In this document: positions 1 to 5,488 of the stretch, in pieces
Numbering within the stretch: the stretch's first letter is position 1
How the letters are laid out: each line of letters opens with the position of its first letter
Assembly (NCBI GenBank): GCA_900548505.1
Contig: URKI01000076.1
Coordinates: forward strand, 1 to 7,196
Source: an uncultured Oscillibacter sp.
GTDB taxonomy: Bacteria > Bacillota > Clostridia > Oscillospirales > Oscillospiraceae
Reading direction: 5' to 3'
DNA length: 7,196 nt
Notes under the pieces: generated by a model
Databases searched by the model: none
Told to the model about the DNA's origin: nothing
What the model saw: the letters and a program-made list of their open reading frames with translations, nothing else
Translations under genes and position numbers: made by a program

Positions 1-51
1 AGATCTACACTCGACTAGTCGTCGGCAGCGTCAGATGTGTATAAGAGACAG
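1..51 (+). other. Illumina Nextera i5 adapter left in the assembly (not genomic)
   Basis: Bases 1-10 match the end of the Illumina P5 sequence. Bases 11-18 (TCGACTAG) sit exactly where the 8-base i5 index belongs. Bases 19-32 (TCGTCGGCAGCGTC) are the Nextera read-1 adapter, and bases 33-51 (AGATGTGTATAAGAGACAG) are the 19-bp Tn5 mosaic end used in tagmentation. All parts are perfect and in the right order. True genomic sequence starts at base 52, so this is a contig end where adapter was not trimmed. It should be masked and not read as a transposon end. Confidence 0.99.
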
Positions 52-210
52 ACGGTGGTGCAGTCCTCCGGCGGCAAGTCCGAGGGCGCCATGTTCAGCG
101 CCCTTTTGAAAAGCGACTCCTTCCAGGCGCTGGTGCGCTCCGCTGTTGCGGATTATCTGCGCTCTCCCGAGGGACAGGCGCTTCTGGAAAAGGCAGCCCG
201 CAAGCGCTGA
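52..210 (+). CDS. C-terminal fragment of an unrecognised protein
   Basis: An open frame enters from the contig edge and ends at TGA 208-210, giving 52 visible residues (starting TVVQSSGGKS, ending EKAARKR). The start is missing because the contig begins here. The visible part is an alanine- and leucine-rich, probably helical tail with a basic end (ARKR); there is no signal peptide, membrane segment or motif I recognise. A strong hairpin terminator 18 bases downstream and GC-rich codon use support a real gene end. It is convergent with the phage lysis cassette, so it is either a host gene beside a prophage or remnant, or an oppositely oriented prophage gene. No function is proposed. Confidence 0.6.
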   Translation, partial: TVVQSSGGKSEGAMFSALLKSDSFQALVRSAVADYLRSPEGQALLEKAARKR

Positions 211-227
211 ATCTGCCTGTACAGCAC

Positions 228-262
228 AAAAAAGAGACACCCCGCAGGGTGTCTCTTTTTTT
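228..262. terminator. Bidirectional intrinsic terminator
   Basis: GAGACACCC (234-242) pairs perfectly with GGGTGTCTC (247-255) around a CGCA loop. The stem is flanked by an A run (228-233) and a T run (256-262), so it ends in a U tract on either strand. It lies between two convergent genes, the + strand gene ending at 210 and the endolysin whose stop codon (261-263) sits inside the T run. It should terminate both. Confidence 0.92.
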
Positions 263-1601
263 ATACCAGCTTCGCCGCCATCTTGATGAGCAGCGCCCGG
301 ACGCTTTTGTCCGTGTACTCCAGGGCCTTCCACCGGTCGGGGCTGTCGATGACCCCAGCGGAGGCCAGGGCGTCCACCGCCTGCACCAACTCCGCGTCCG
401 CGGCGGGCTCCTGGGGCGTCTCACTCAGCCAGGCAACGCCCAGATAGTCCGCGATGCCCCGGGCCTGGGCCTCAGCCATGGACGCTCTCCAATCGTCGGA
501 CTTGAGGTTTTCCACATCGGCTTCATTGGTGTGGAATGCGTGCTCAATGAGCACCGCCGGGGCCGCCGTGTGCTTGAGGACGTACAGCGACGGATCGTAC
601 ACGATGAGGGCCGAGCACACCGTCGTTCCCGTCTCGCGGACCCGGGCCAAAATGGCCTGAGCCGCCTGCTCCCGCTCGCCGCCGGGACCGTAGAGGTATG
701 CGCTCCAGCCCCGGGCGCCGGACCAGCCGCTGCCGCCCGCCGCGTTGGAGTGGAGGGAGACGAACAGGTCCAGGTCTTGGATTGCGTTGGCCGCAGCGCA
801 CCGCTCCGCCAAGGACACCGCCGTCCCGTCCGGCCGGGTCTCCACCACCGTTACGCCGCAGCGCCGCAGGTGAGCGCTCATGCGCTTTGCCATATCCAGA
901 CAGAATTCATGTTCGTAATAGGTGCCGTCCGGACTGCGGTTGGCCAGGTTGGACGCGTCATGCCCCGCATCCAGCACCACGGTTTTCATCTCGCTCACCG
1001 TATTCCCCTCCTTTTTGAGATACACCAAAATGAGATCATGCACCGTCCGGCCGCTCTCCACCCGCTGTCCGGCAAAGTCACACTGGCTGGAACCGCCGCC
1101 ATCCAGCATGATGGCCGACTCCCAGCCTGCGGCCAGCAGGTCGTCCCGCAGCTGCTCCGGCGTCCGGGCCATGGTGCCGCCGTCCCTTGTACAGTATAGT
1201 GCCAGACGTCCGTCCTTGAGCCCCATGGCAGAGCGTCCCCGCTTCCCGCCCTGGCCGGGGTCGTAGGTGAGTTTCTCCACCTTCCTGCCATCCACCACCA
1301 GCGGCGTACAGGCAATGTAGTTCTGCCGCGCCTCGTCCGGCAGCGTCACCATAGAGAGGTCCGCTCCCCGGTCCCAGGCATAGCCTGCCACGGAATAGGC
1401 AGGCCGACAAAATACCTCCCCGTCCGCCTTCAAGTGGCAGACGGGGAGAAAGGACGCCATGTCATACAGCGTCCCATTCAAAAGGTACTCCGCCCCGGTC
1501 TCCGCCCGGATGGCGGCCAGAGATTTGCGGGCGGTGTTGATGTAGAGCCGGATGCGGTCAATGCGCTGGAGCGGAATGGTGATTGCGCAGTGGTCAGCCA
1601 T
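261..1601 (-). CDS. Two-domain phage endolysin: NAGPA phosphodiester glycosidase + Amidase_3
   Basis: A 446-residue protein expected to cut the cell wall for phage release. Residues ~10-195 resemble the NAGPA phosphodiester-glycosidase family: an NGTLYD segment at 42-47, an RGRSAMGL segment at 121-128 and the hallmark LDGGGSSQ at 166-173. Residues ~205-390 are an N-acetylmuramoyl-L-alanine amidase of the Amidase_3 type. Its expected zinc ligands are His214 (in VVLDAGHD), Glu230 and His284 (in VSLHSNA), and its catalytic Glu is 353 (in VLIEHAFHTN). Residues ~400-446 form a short helical tail with AGVIDSPDRW, a type of ending I associate with clostridial phage lysins. There is no signal peptide, so export would rely on the neighbouring holin. 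ATG at 1601 has AGGAGG at 1610-1615 (8-base spacing) and overlaps the holin stop by 8 bases, implying coupling. Sugar-phosphodiester cleavage in a wall polymer by the first domain is inference. The linker holds a second start; see 996-1013. Confidence 0.9.
   Translation of the reverse strand: MADHCAITIPLQRIDRIRLYINTARKSLAAIRAETGAEYLLNGTLYDMASFLPVCHLKADGEVFCRPAYSVAGYAWDRGADLSMVTLPDEARQNYIACTPLVVDGRKVEKLTYDPGQGGKRGRSAMGLKDGRLALYCTRDGGTMARTPEQLRDDLLAAGWESAIMLDGGGSSQCDFAGQRVESGRTVHDLILVYLKKEGNTVSEMKTVVLDAGHDASNLANRSPDGTYYEHEFCLDMAKRMSAHLRRCGVTVVETRPDGTAVSLAERCAAANAIQDLDLFVSLHSNAAGGSGWSGARGWSAYLYGPGGEREQAAQAILARVRETGTTVCSALIVYDPSLYVLKHTAAPAVLIEHAFHTNEADVENLKSDDWRASMAEAQARGIADYLGVAWLSETPQEPAADAELVQAVDALASAGVIDSPDRWKALEYTDKSVRALLIKMAAKLV
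996..1013 (-). promoter_or_regulatory. Internal ribosome-binding site and in-frame GTG start inside the endolysin gene
   Basis: On the - strand, AAGGAGG (1013-1007) is followed after 8 bases by GTG (998-996), in frame with the amidase. Initiation here would give a 245-residue amidase without the NAGPA domain (261-998). The ribosome-binding site is itself translated as part of the linker KKEGNTVSEM (residues 196-205), which is why the linker looks like an intergenic region read through. A second in-frame ATG (Met205) lies three codons on. Use in vivo is inferred from match and spacing only. Confidence 0.65.
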
Positions 1602-1797
1602 TGGCCTCGCCTCCTGCCGCCTTCCGCTCCGCCTGGGTGCCGAAGTAGAAGGCGATGACCACGGTGAACACAGTCAGAAACTGCTCCGTGGTCACCTGTC
1701 CCGCCACGGCCAGATAGGCAAACACTGCGGTCAAGATCACCGTCACGATGGACTTGACCGCCAGCAGATTTGCCAGCCGCTTTTTCACCAGCTCCAT
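1594..1797 (-). CDS. Small two-helix membrane protein, probable phage holin
   Basis: A 67-residue protein with two hydrophobic stretches, about residues 12-33 (LAVKSIVTVILTAVFAYLAV) and 38-54 (EQFLTVFTVVIAFYFG). They are joined by a short turn, with a basic N-terminus (KKR) and a charged C-terminus (AERKAAGGE). This is the size and hairpin topology of class II-type holins, which form the inner-membrane lesion that lets endolysin reach the wall. Position supports the role: its stop overlaps the endolysin start by 8 bases, and its ATG is one base after the stop of the upstream 70-residue gene, so expression is probably coupled. The ribosome-binding site is weak (GGTGGG-like), consistent with reliance on upstream translation. 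No specific holin family is claimed. Confidence 0.75.
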   Translation of the reverse strand: MELVKKRLANLLAVKSIVTVILTAVFAYLAVAGQVTTEQFLTVFTVVIAFYFGTQAERKAAGGEANG

Positions 1798-1798
1798 C

Positions 1799-2011
1799 TC
1801 AGCCCACCTGTACCTTCACGGCGCTGACGCAATAGCCTTCTTCATCGTAGGTGAAGTCGTAGCCATGATGGCACACGGTCTTGCCCGCCAACTCCATCTT
1901 GCGGCTCAGGTCGGGCGTGCCCTTGCCGCACTCAGGCTGGGGCTGCTCGATGAAGCCCTCCGCCATCTCCGCCTCCGTCCAGCCGGAAGCCATGGTTTTG
2001 TTCTCTTCCAT
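1799..2011 (-). CDS. Unrecognised 70-residue protein within the phage lysis cassette
   Basis: ATG at 2011 has a strong AAAGGAG with 8-base spacing. The frame is open further upstream, but no comparable site exists there and that extension would overlap the neighbouring gene, so this start is chosen. The protein is soluble and acidic in its N-terminal half (MEENKTMASGWTEAEMAEGF). Three Cys (28, 47, 61) and His48-His49 are spread along the C-terminal half (CGKGTPDLSRKM, TVCHHGYDF, GYCVSAVKV). Metal binding is possible but unproven. There is no membrane segment or signal peptide. It lies 37 bases after the coiled-coil membrane gene and one base before the holin, so it is co-transcribed with lysis genes. 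A lysis-timing role is only a guess from position. Confidence 0.7.
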   Translation of the reverse strand: MEENKTMASGWTEAEMAEGFIEQPQPECGKGTPDLSRKMELAGKTVCHHGYDFTYDEEGYCVSAVKVQVG

Positions 2012-2048
2012 CGTCTGTTCTCCTTTCTCCGGGCGGCCCCGGGGCCGC

Positions 2049-2270
2049 TCACTTATGGTATTCCTCCAGATCTGCCAGGCGGTGGTTGATGACCTTGATC
2101 TGCTCTTCCACCACAGGCACCCGCCTTGCAAAATTGTTGTGCTCACGCACCTCACGGGTCAGCTCTTCCATTTTGGTGTCCGAGACCGCCTGGTGTTTGT
2201 TGTTGGAGATGATGACGCCCAGCAGCGTCAGCCCCCCGGAGACCAGCGCCACCAGGATGCTCTCCGTCAT
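2049..2270 (-). CDS. Membrane-anchored coiled-coil phage lysis protein (holin/haemolysin-like)
   Basis: A 73-residue protein with one N-terminal membrane helix (about residues 3-22, ESILVALVSGGLTLLGVIIS). A long charged helix with heptad-like spacing follows (TKMEELTREVREHNNFARR, then PVVEEQIKVINHRLADLEEY). This layout matches small membrane proteins common in Firmicutes phage lysis modules and often labelled holin or haemolysin-like; the HNN and VEEQIKV...NHRLADLE segments are typical of them. XhlA is a looser comparison because its membrane helix is C-terminal. ATG at 2270 has a purine-rich GAGGGGGG site about 5-6 bases upstream. The frame stays open upstream as far as the 2421-2455 terminator, but that part is basic, low-complexity and lacks a ribosome-binding site, so it is excluded. 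It is the first gene of the cassette. Confidence 0.75.
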   Translation of the reverse strand: MTESILVALVSGGLTLLGVIISNNKHQAVSDTKMEELTREVREHNNFARRVPVVEEQIKVINHRLADLEEYHK

Positions 2271-2420
2271 GTCGTTCCCCCCTCTCCGATCTGCCCGCGG
2301 TACAGGCTGTGCCTTGTCAGAAGCCGCAGCCGCCGTTATCGGCACCGACCGCCTCCGCCCAGTGTTTCCCCGCCAGGGAAACGTGCATAGTTCTATGCAC
2401 GCACAGGGAGGATTCCTACA
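2271..2420 (-). promoter_or_regulatory. Leader/promoter region of the lysis cassette with two adjacent palindromes
   Basis: These 150 bases separate the MATE terminator from the first lysis gene and hold no supportable gene. They contain a perfect palindrome, CGTGCATAG (2382-2390), TT, CTATGCACG (2393-2401). A second inverted repeat abuts it: GTTTCCC (2364-2370), five bases, GGGAAAC (2376-2382). Neither is followed by a T run, so they look more like operators than terminators. I see no convincing sigma-A -10/-35 pair on the - strand, yet the upstream terminator implies that the cassette needs its own promoter here. Confidence 0.45.
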
Positions 2421-2455
2421 AAAAAAGATGCCGGCTTTCGCCGGCATCTTTTTTT
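2421..2455. terminator. Bidirectional intrinsic terminator after the MATE gene
   Basis: GATGCCGGC (2427-2435) pairs with GCCGGCATC (2440-2448) around TTTC. An A run (2421-2426) and a T run (2449-2455) flank the stem. The MATE stop codon (2454-2456) touches it, so it ends MATE transcription on the - strand. It therefore separates MATE from the lysis genes downstream on the same strand. Confidence 0.92.
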
Positions 2456-3806
2456 ACGGTCTTGTCACCACCCGCACCCACTTCCAGCTGTGCAGCCGAA
2501 GCGTCACCGGGAGGATCTTATAAAGCTGGTCCCACTTAAGGAGGAAAAATACCACCGTGGGCGGCGCATTCCACCAAAACGCCGCAGCAGCTGCCAACGG
2601 CACCAGAATGAGCCACATGCTCACCAGGTTCATCTTGGCGCTGAACGACGTATCCCCGCCGCCGCGGATGATGCCGTTGTCACAAGCCATCTGATAGGAG
2701 GTACCCACAGTGGTCACAGCCAGCACCGCCATAAAGGACATAGCCAGCTGTGCGGCCCGCTCTGTCAGCGTCCCGCCGAACAGTGCCAGCACGGGTCCTC
2801 TCACCGCCCAGATGGCGGCCCCTGCGGCGATCCCCAGCAGGATGAACATCCGCTCCAGCGTGGATACCAGCTGCCGCAGCTGTTCTTTCTGGCCGCTGCC
2901 CACCGTCTTGCCCACCAGAATGGCGGCCGCGGACGCAGCGCCGTAAGAGACCACAGAGAGCACCTGGTAGACCTGCACAGCAATCGCATTGGCCGCTGTC
3001 ACATCGCCGCCCAGGTGGCCCAGGATGCCCGTCTGCACCATCTGGGCCACACCCCAGAGGGCCTGGTTCACCAGCACCGGCAGGGAGATGTGGGCATAGT
3101 CCTTGAGATAGCTTTTGTCCATCTGCACCAGGCTCCGCACGCGCAGGTGGAGACGCCGCTCAAAAAACCTGAGATACACCGCCACGATCAAAAGCTCCAC
3201 GCAGCGGGATACCAGCGTGGCGATGGCCGCGCCCTGCACGCCCAACTCCGGGAACCCCAGATTTCCGTAAATAAGGCAATAATTCAAAACGCCGTTGATG
3301 CACAACGTGGAAAATGAGATCACGTACCCGATCTTTACCACTCCAATGGAGCGCAGTGACGCCACCAGGATATTGGTCAGGGTAAAGATCACGTAGGTAA
3401 AGCAGATGATCTGCATGTAGGCCACGCCCTGCTCCACCACCGCCGGGTCGCTGCTCAGCAGCCCCAGCAGCGTCCGGGGCATTGCCAGTGCCAGGACAAA
3501 AAGCCCCACCGCCATACCGCCGCCAAAGCGCAGCGCCGCGCCGATGATATGGGGGATGGGCTTGAGATCGCCCCTGCCCCAGTATTGGGCCCCCAGCACC
3601 ACAGCGCCCTCTCCCGCGCCGGACACCAGCATCTGCAGCAGAAACTGAAACTGATTGCAAAGGCTCACGCCGCCCATGGCCGCCTGGCTGTACCGCCCCA
3701 GCATCACCGTGTCCAGCAGGTTCACGCCGAATGTCAGCAGATTCTGTAGTGCCAGGGATAGGGTCAGGCCGAAAAACAGCCGGTAAAATTGTTTTTCCCG
3801 AATCAC
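2454..3806 (-). CDS. MATE-family multidrug/sodium efflux transporter
   Basis: A 450-residue polytopic membrane protein with about 12 hydrophobic helices in two halves, the normal MATE length. Recognisable parts are the N-terminal segment FGVNLLDTVMLGRYS (26-40) and the second-half signature IIRGGGDTSF (379-388). LGAQYWGRGD (71-80) and VGKTVGSGQKEQ (298-309) are the matching loops of the two halves. MATE proteins export organic cations, drugs or metabolites using Na+ or H+ gradients; the substrate cannot be read from sequence. The start is GTG at 3806, supported by AAAGGAGG about 7 bases upstream. It is divergent from an AraC-family regulator across 128 bases, suggesting control by that regulator, and has its own terminator. 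No frameshift or missing segment is seen. Confidence 0.93.
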   Translation of the reverse strand: MIREKQFYRLFFGLTLSLALQNLLTFGVNLLDTVMLGRYSQAAMGGVSLCNQFQFLLQMLVSGAGEGAVVLGAQYWGRGDLKPIPHIIGAALRFGGGMAVGLFVLALAMPRTLLGLLSSDPAVVEQGVAYMQIICFTYVIFTLTNILVASLRSIGVVKIGYVISFSTLCINGVLNYCLIYGNLGFPELGVQGAAIATLVSRCVELLIVAVYLRFFERRLHLRVRSLVQMDKSYLKDYAHISLPVLVNQALWGVAQMVQTGILGHLGGDVTAANAIAVQVYQVLSVVSYGAASAAAILVGKTVGSGQKEQLRQLVSTLERMFILLGIAAGAAIWAVRGPVLALFGGTLTERAAQLAMSFMAVLAVTTVGTSYQMACDNGIIRGGGDTSFSAKMNLVSMWLILVPLAAAAAFWWNAPPTVVFFLLKWDQLYKILPVTLRLHSWKWVRVVTRP

Positions 3807-3899
3807 GCCTCTCCCTCCTTTGGAACATGGTCATGCCTATGATAGCCATACCGGCTGTCACCGCACAATATAAAAAACGCGCACTGTATTTATATTTTA

Positions 3900-3908
3900 T
3901 GCTATAAT
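3900..3908 (+). promoter_or_regulatory. Extended -10 promoter element of the AraC-family gene
   Basis: TGCTATAAT contains a perfect TATAAT (3903-3908) with the TGn extension, which can compensate for the poor -35 region (near 3880-3886). The surroundings are AT-rich, unlike the flanking genes. Transcription would begin about 3914-3916, leaving a leader of only ~20 bases before ATG 3935, with AAGGAGG at 3919-3925. The promoter for the divergent MATE gene must lie in the same 128 bases, but no candidate on the - strand is convincing. Confidence 0.7.
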
Positions 3909-3934
3909 GGAAGCAGAAAAGGAGGTACAGCGCC

Positions 3935-4795
3935 ATGCAGGTATACCGTGAAAACGGCGTATTGCCCACATCCCAGCGCTTTTTTGCCGCGCCCTCCCCT
4001 ATGGCCCGGCGCGTGTTTTTTTATGTGACCCGCTGCGGCCGCTACGAATATGACGAACACTTCTCCTTTCAGGATGACTGCAGTGTGGCCCGGCTGGACA
4101 GCCACCGCAACTTCTTCTTGCTCTATCTGAAAAGCGGGCGCATGCATTTTCGGCTGCAGGATACTGCCTTCACCCTGCAGGCTGGCCAGCTGGCCCTGGT
4201 GGACTGCCGGGCCCCCCACGCCTTTTTCACAGACGGCCCCGCCGCCTCGCTGTGGCTGCATTTTGACGGAGCGCTGGCCCCGGCCCTCTTTGCGGAGATC
4301 CTCTCCCTGCACGACGGGCGTCAGAATATGGACCTGCCGCCTGAGAGCCCTGTCCCTGCGCAGATGGATGCCATCATCGACGCAGTGGCGTCGGGTTCCG
4401 CCTCCGAAGCTGTTCGCTCTCAGCAGCTCTACGGGATCTTGTGCGGACTTTTGCTACCGACCCAACCGTCCGAGCGCGCCGCCGGCCCGGTGGAGACAGC
4501 CACAGCCTATATCCAAACCCATCTGGCCCAGCCCATTTCCGTTCCCCAGCTGGCCGCGGCAGTCAACCTCAGTCCCTCTCACTTCTCCCGGCTGTTCCGT
4601 TCCTCGACAGGCCTCTCTCCTCATGCATATATTGTCCAACGGCGCATCGACGACGCCAAGCATCTGCTGCTGACCACTGATCTGACGGTCAAGGAGATCG
4701 CCTGCCGCACCGGCTACCGCAGCGAGGTCAATTTTATCGTCTCGTTTACGAAAAAGGTGGGACTTTCCCCCTCTGTGTTCCGCACCAGACAGTAA
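3935..4795 (+). CDS. AraC/XylS-family transcriptional regulator
   Basis: A 286-residue regulator. The N-terminal ~165 residues form a cupin-like sensing domain (for example YLKSGRMHFRLQDTAFTLQAG at about 64-84, then LVDCRAPHAFF at 88-98). Residues ~187-283 carry the paired helix-turn-helix DNA-binding domain: first unit about 203-222 (VPQLAAAVNLSPSHFSRLFR), second about 252-272 (VKEIACRTGYRSEVNFIVSF), ending KKVGLSPSVFR as is typical. AraC proteins with this layout usually activate transcription in response to a small ligand; the ligand is unknown here. AAGGAGG at 3919-3925 supports the start. The divergent MATE gene is the obvious candidate target. Confidence 0.93.
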   Translation: MQVYRENGVLPTSQRFFAAPSPMARRVFFYVTRCGRYEYDEHFSFQDDCSVARLDSHRNFFLLYLKSGRMHFRLQDTAFTLQAGQLALVDCRAPHAFFTDGPAASLWLHFDGALAPALFAEILSLHDGRQNMDLPPESPVPAQMDAIIDAVASGSASEAVRSQQLYGILCGLLLPTQPSERAAGPVETATAYIQTHLAQPISVPQLAAAVNLSPSHFSRLFRSSTGLSPHAYIVQRRIDDAKHLLLTTDLTVKEIACRTGYRSEVNFIVSFTKKVGLSPSVFRTRQ

Positions 4796-4826
4796 AAAAG
4801 CAGCCGGCCAAGCCGGCTGCTTTTTT
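4794..4826. terminator. Bidirectional intrinsic terminator between regulator and phosphatase genes
   Basis: GCAGCCGGC (4800-4808) pairs with GCCGGCTGC (4812-4820) around CAA. An A run (4794-4799) and a T run (4821-4826) flank it. The AraC-family stop (TAA 4793-4795) overlaps its left edge and the phosphatase stop at 4828 follows immediately, so one hairpin serves both convergent genes. Confidence 0.93.
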
Positions 4827-4827
4827 A

Positions 4828-5292
4828 TTATCTTTCCTTTTCCTGAAGCACCCGCAGCAGGCCCTCACAACCTGCAAAAATATCCTGCCAGGCCGTCTCA
4901 AAGTCATCGGTATACCAGGGATCGTCCACTTCCTCACCGGGGCGCTGTGCAAATTCCAGCAAAAGGTGGAGCTTCCCGTCCGGATCGCCGCCGCAGATTC
5001 GGCGCATGTTTCTCAGATTCGCGCCGTCCATTCCGATCAGCAGATCATAGTCCCCATAGTCTGACGGACGCATCTGCCGGGCGGCATGTCCCCGGCAGGA
5101 GATCCCGTGCTGCGCCAGCTTCTGCCTTGCCGGCGGGTAGACCCCATGGCCGATCTCCTCGGTGCTGGTCGCAGCGGAAGCAATGACAAAATCACGCTCC
5201 ATTCCCGCTTTTTCCACAAGATCCTTCATGATATATTCCGCCATGGGGCTCCGGCAGATGTTGCCGTGGCACACGAAAAGTATTTTGGTCAT
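4828..5292 (-). CDS. Low-molecular-weight protein tyrosine phosphatase
   Basis: A 154-residue cytosolic enzyme of the usual family length. The N-terminal P-loop is VCHGNICRSPMAEY (7-20), with nucleophile Cys8, Arg14 and Ser15 in the C-x5-R-S signature. The general-acid loop is VDDPWYTDDF (122-131), Asp124 being the expected acid. The enzyme removes phosphate from phosphotyrosine (in some family members phosphoarginine) through a cysteinyl-phosphate intermediate. No partner tyrosine kinase or capsule genes are visible, so the substrate is unknown. ATG at 5292 has AGGAG at 5303-5307, 10 bases upstream. Its upstream region is where the mobile element ends, so its native promoter may have been displaced. 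Confidence 0.95.
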   Translation of the reverse strand: MTKILFVCHGNICRSPMAEYIMKDLVEKAGMERDFVIASAATSTEEIGHGVYPPARQKLAQHGISCRGHAARQMRPSDYGDYDLLIGMDGANLRNMRRICGGDPDGKLHLLLEFAQRPGEEVDDPWYTDDFETAWQDIFAGCEGLLRVLQEKER

Positions 5293-5399
5293 CCTTTTTT
5301 AACTCCTCATAAGTCCTGTATTTCTTCTCAAATGCTTGATATTACAGGATTTTTCACACTTTTTGTGCAGCCTGAGTTTCCGCCTGTGTTGAAGATATT

Positions 5400-5429
5400 T
5401 TCTCAAATCTTCTCAGGATTTCTCATGTT
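5400..5429. repeat. Three tandem 10-bp TTCTCA repeats near the element end
   Basis: TTCTCA recurs at 5400, 5410 and 5420, exactly one helical turn apart (TTCTCAAATC, TTCTCAGGAT, TTCTCATGTT). A further copy, TTCTCAAAT, is at 5325-5333. Same-face spacing is typical of protein-binding arrays. The location beside int suggests integrase arm-type or accessory-protein sites, but this is inference. Confidence 0.5.
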
Positions 5430-5442
5430 TTTTCCTGCAATA

Positions 5443-5481
5443 TTGGTAAAGGCGTTGGTAAAGAAAGCGGCTTTACCAACG
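5443..5481. repeat. TTGGTAAAG direct and inverted repeats downstream of int
   Basis: TTGGTAAAG occurs at 5443-5451 and 5455-5463 as 12-bp-spaced direct copies, and inverted (CTTTACCAA) at 5471-5479. The last two form a perfect 11-bp inverted repeat, CGTTGGTAAAG (5453-5463) and CTTTACCAACG (5471-5481), around a 7-base loop. A partial inverted copy (TTTACCA) lies at 5495-5501 within the 3' end of int. On the - strand the hairpin lies 8 bases beyond the int stop; it may act as a transcript end or as integrase recognition sites. The following T run is short on that strand, so terminator function is doubtful. Confidence 0.65.
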
Positions 5482-5488
5482 GGTATTT

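Noticed and set aside
33..51. Tn5 mosaic end as evidence of a natural Tn5-like transposon
   Set aside because: It is directly preceded by the Nextera adapter, an i5 index and P5 sequence in perfect order, so it is a library artefact.
249..1199. Long + strand open frame of 316 codons opposite the endolysin
   Set aside because: It is an antisense shadow in GC-rich DNA; the translation is Arg/His/Pro-rich with no family features, while the - strand has clear motifs.
2012..2155. Longer start for the 70-residue lysis-cassette gene
   Set aside because: It would overlap the preceding gene by about 100 bases without a ribosome-binding site; AAAGGAG precedes the 2011 start.
2271..2447. Longer start for the coiled-coil membrane gene
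   Set aside because: The extension begins inside the terminator hairpin, is low-complexity and basic, and lacks a ribosome-binding site; the 2270 start has one.
2490..3317. 275-codon + strand open frame opposite the MATE gene
   Set aside because: The His/Gln/Arg-rich translation has no recognisable domain and lies wholly within a well-supported MATE gene.
3160..3969. 269-codon - strand frame overlapping MATE and the regulator promoter
   Set aside because: It is an out-of-frame shadow of MATE that also crosses the divergent promoter region; no ribosome-binding site or domain.
5314..5349. TCCTGTA...TACAGGA inverted repeat followed by T run as a terminator
   Set aside because: The arms are only 7 bp with a 22-base loop, too weak for a convincing terminator; kept only as part of the element-end region.
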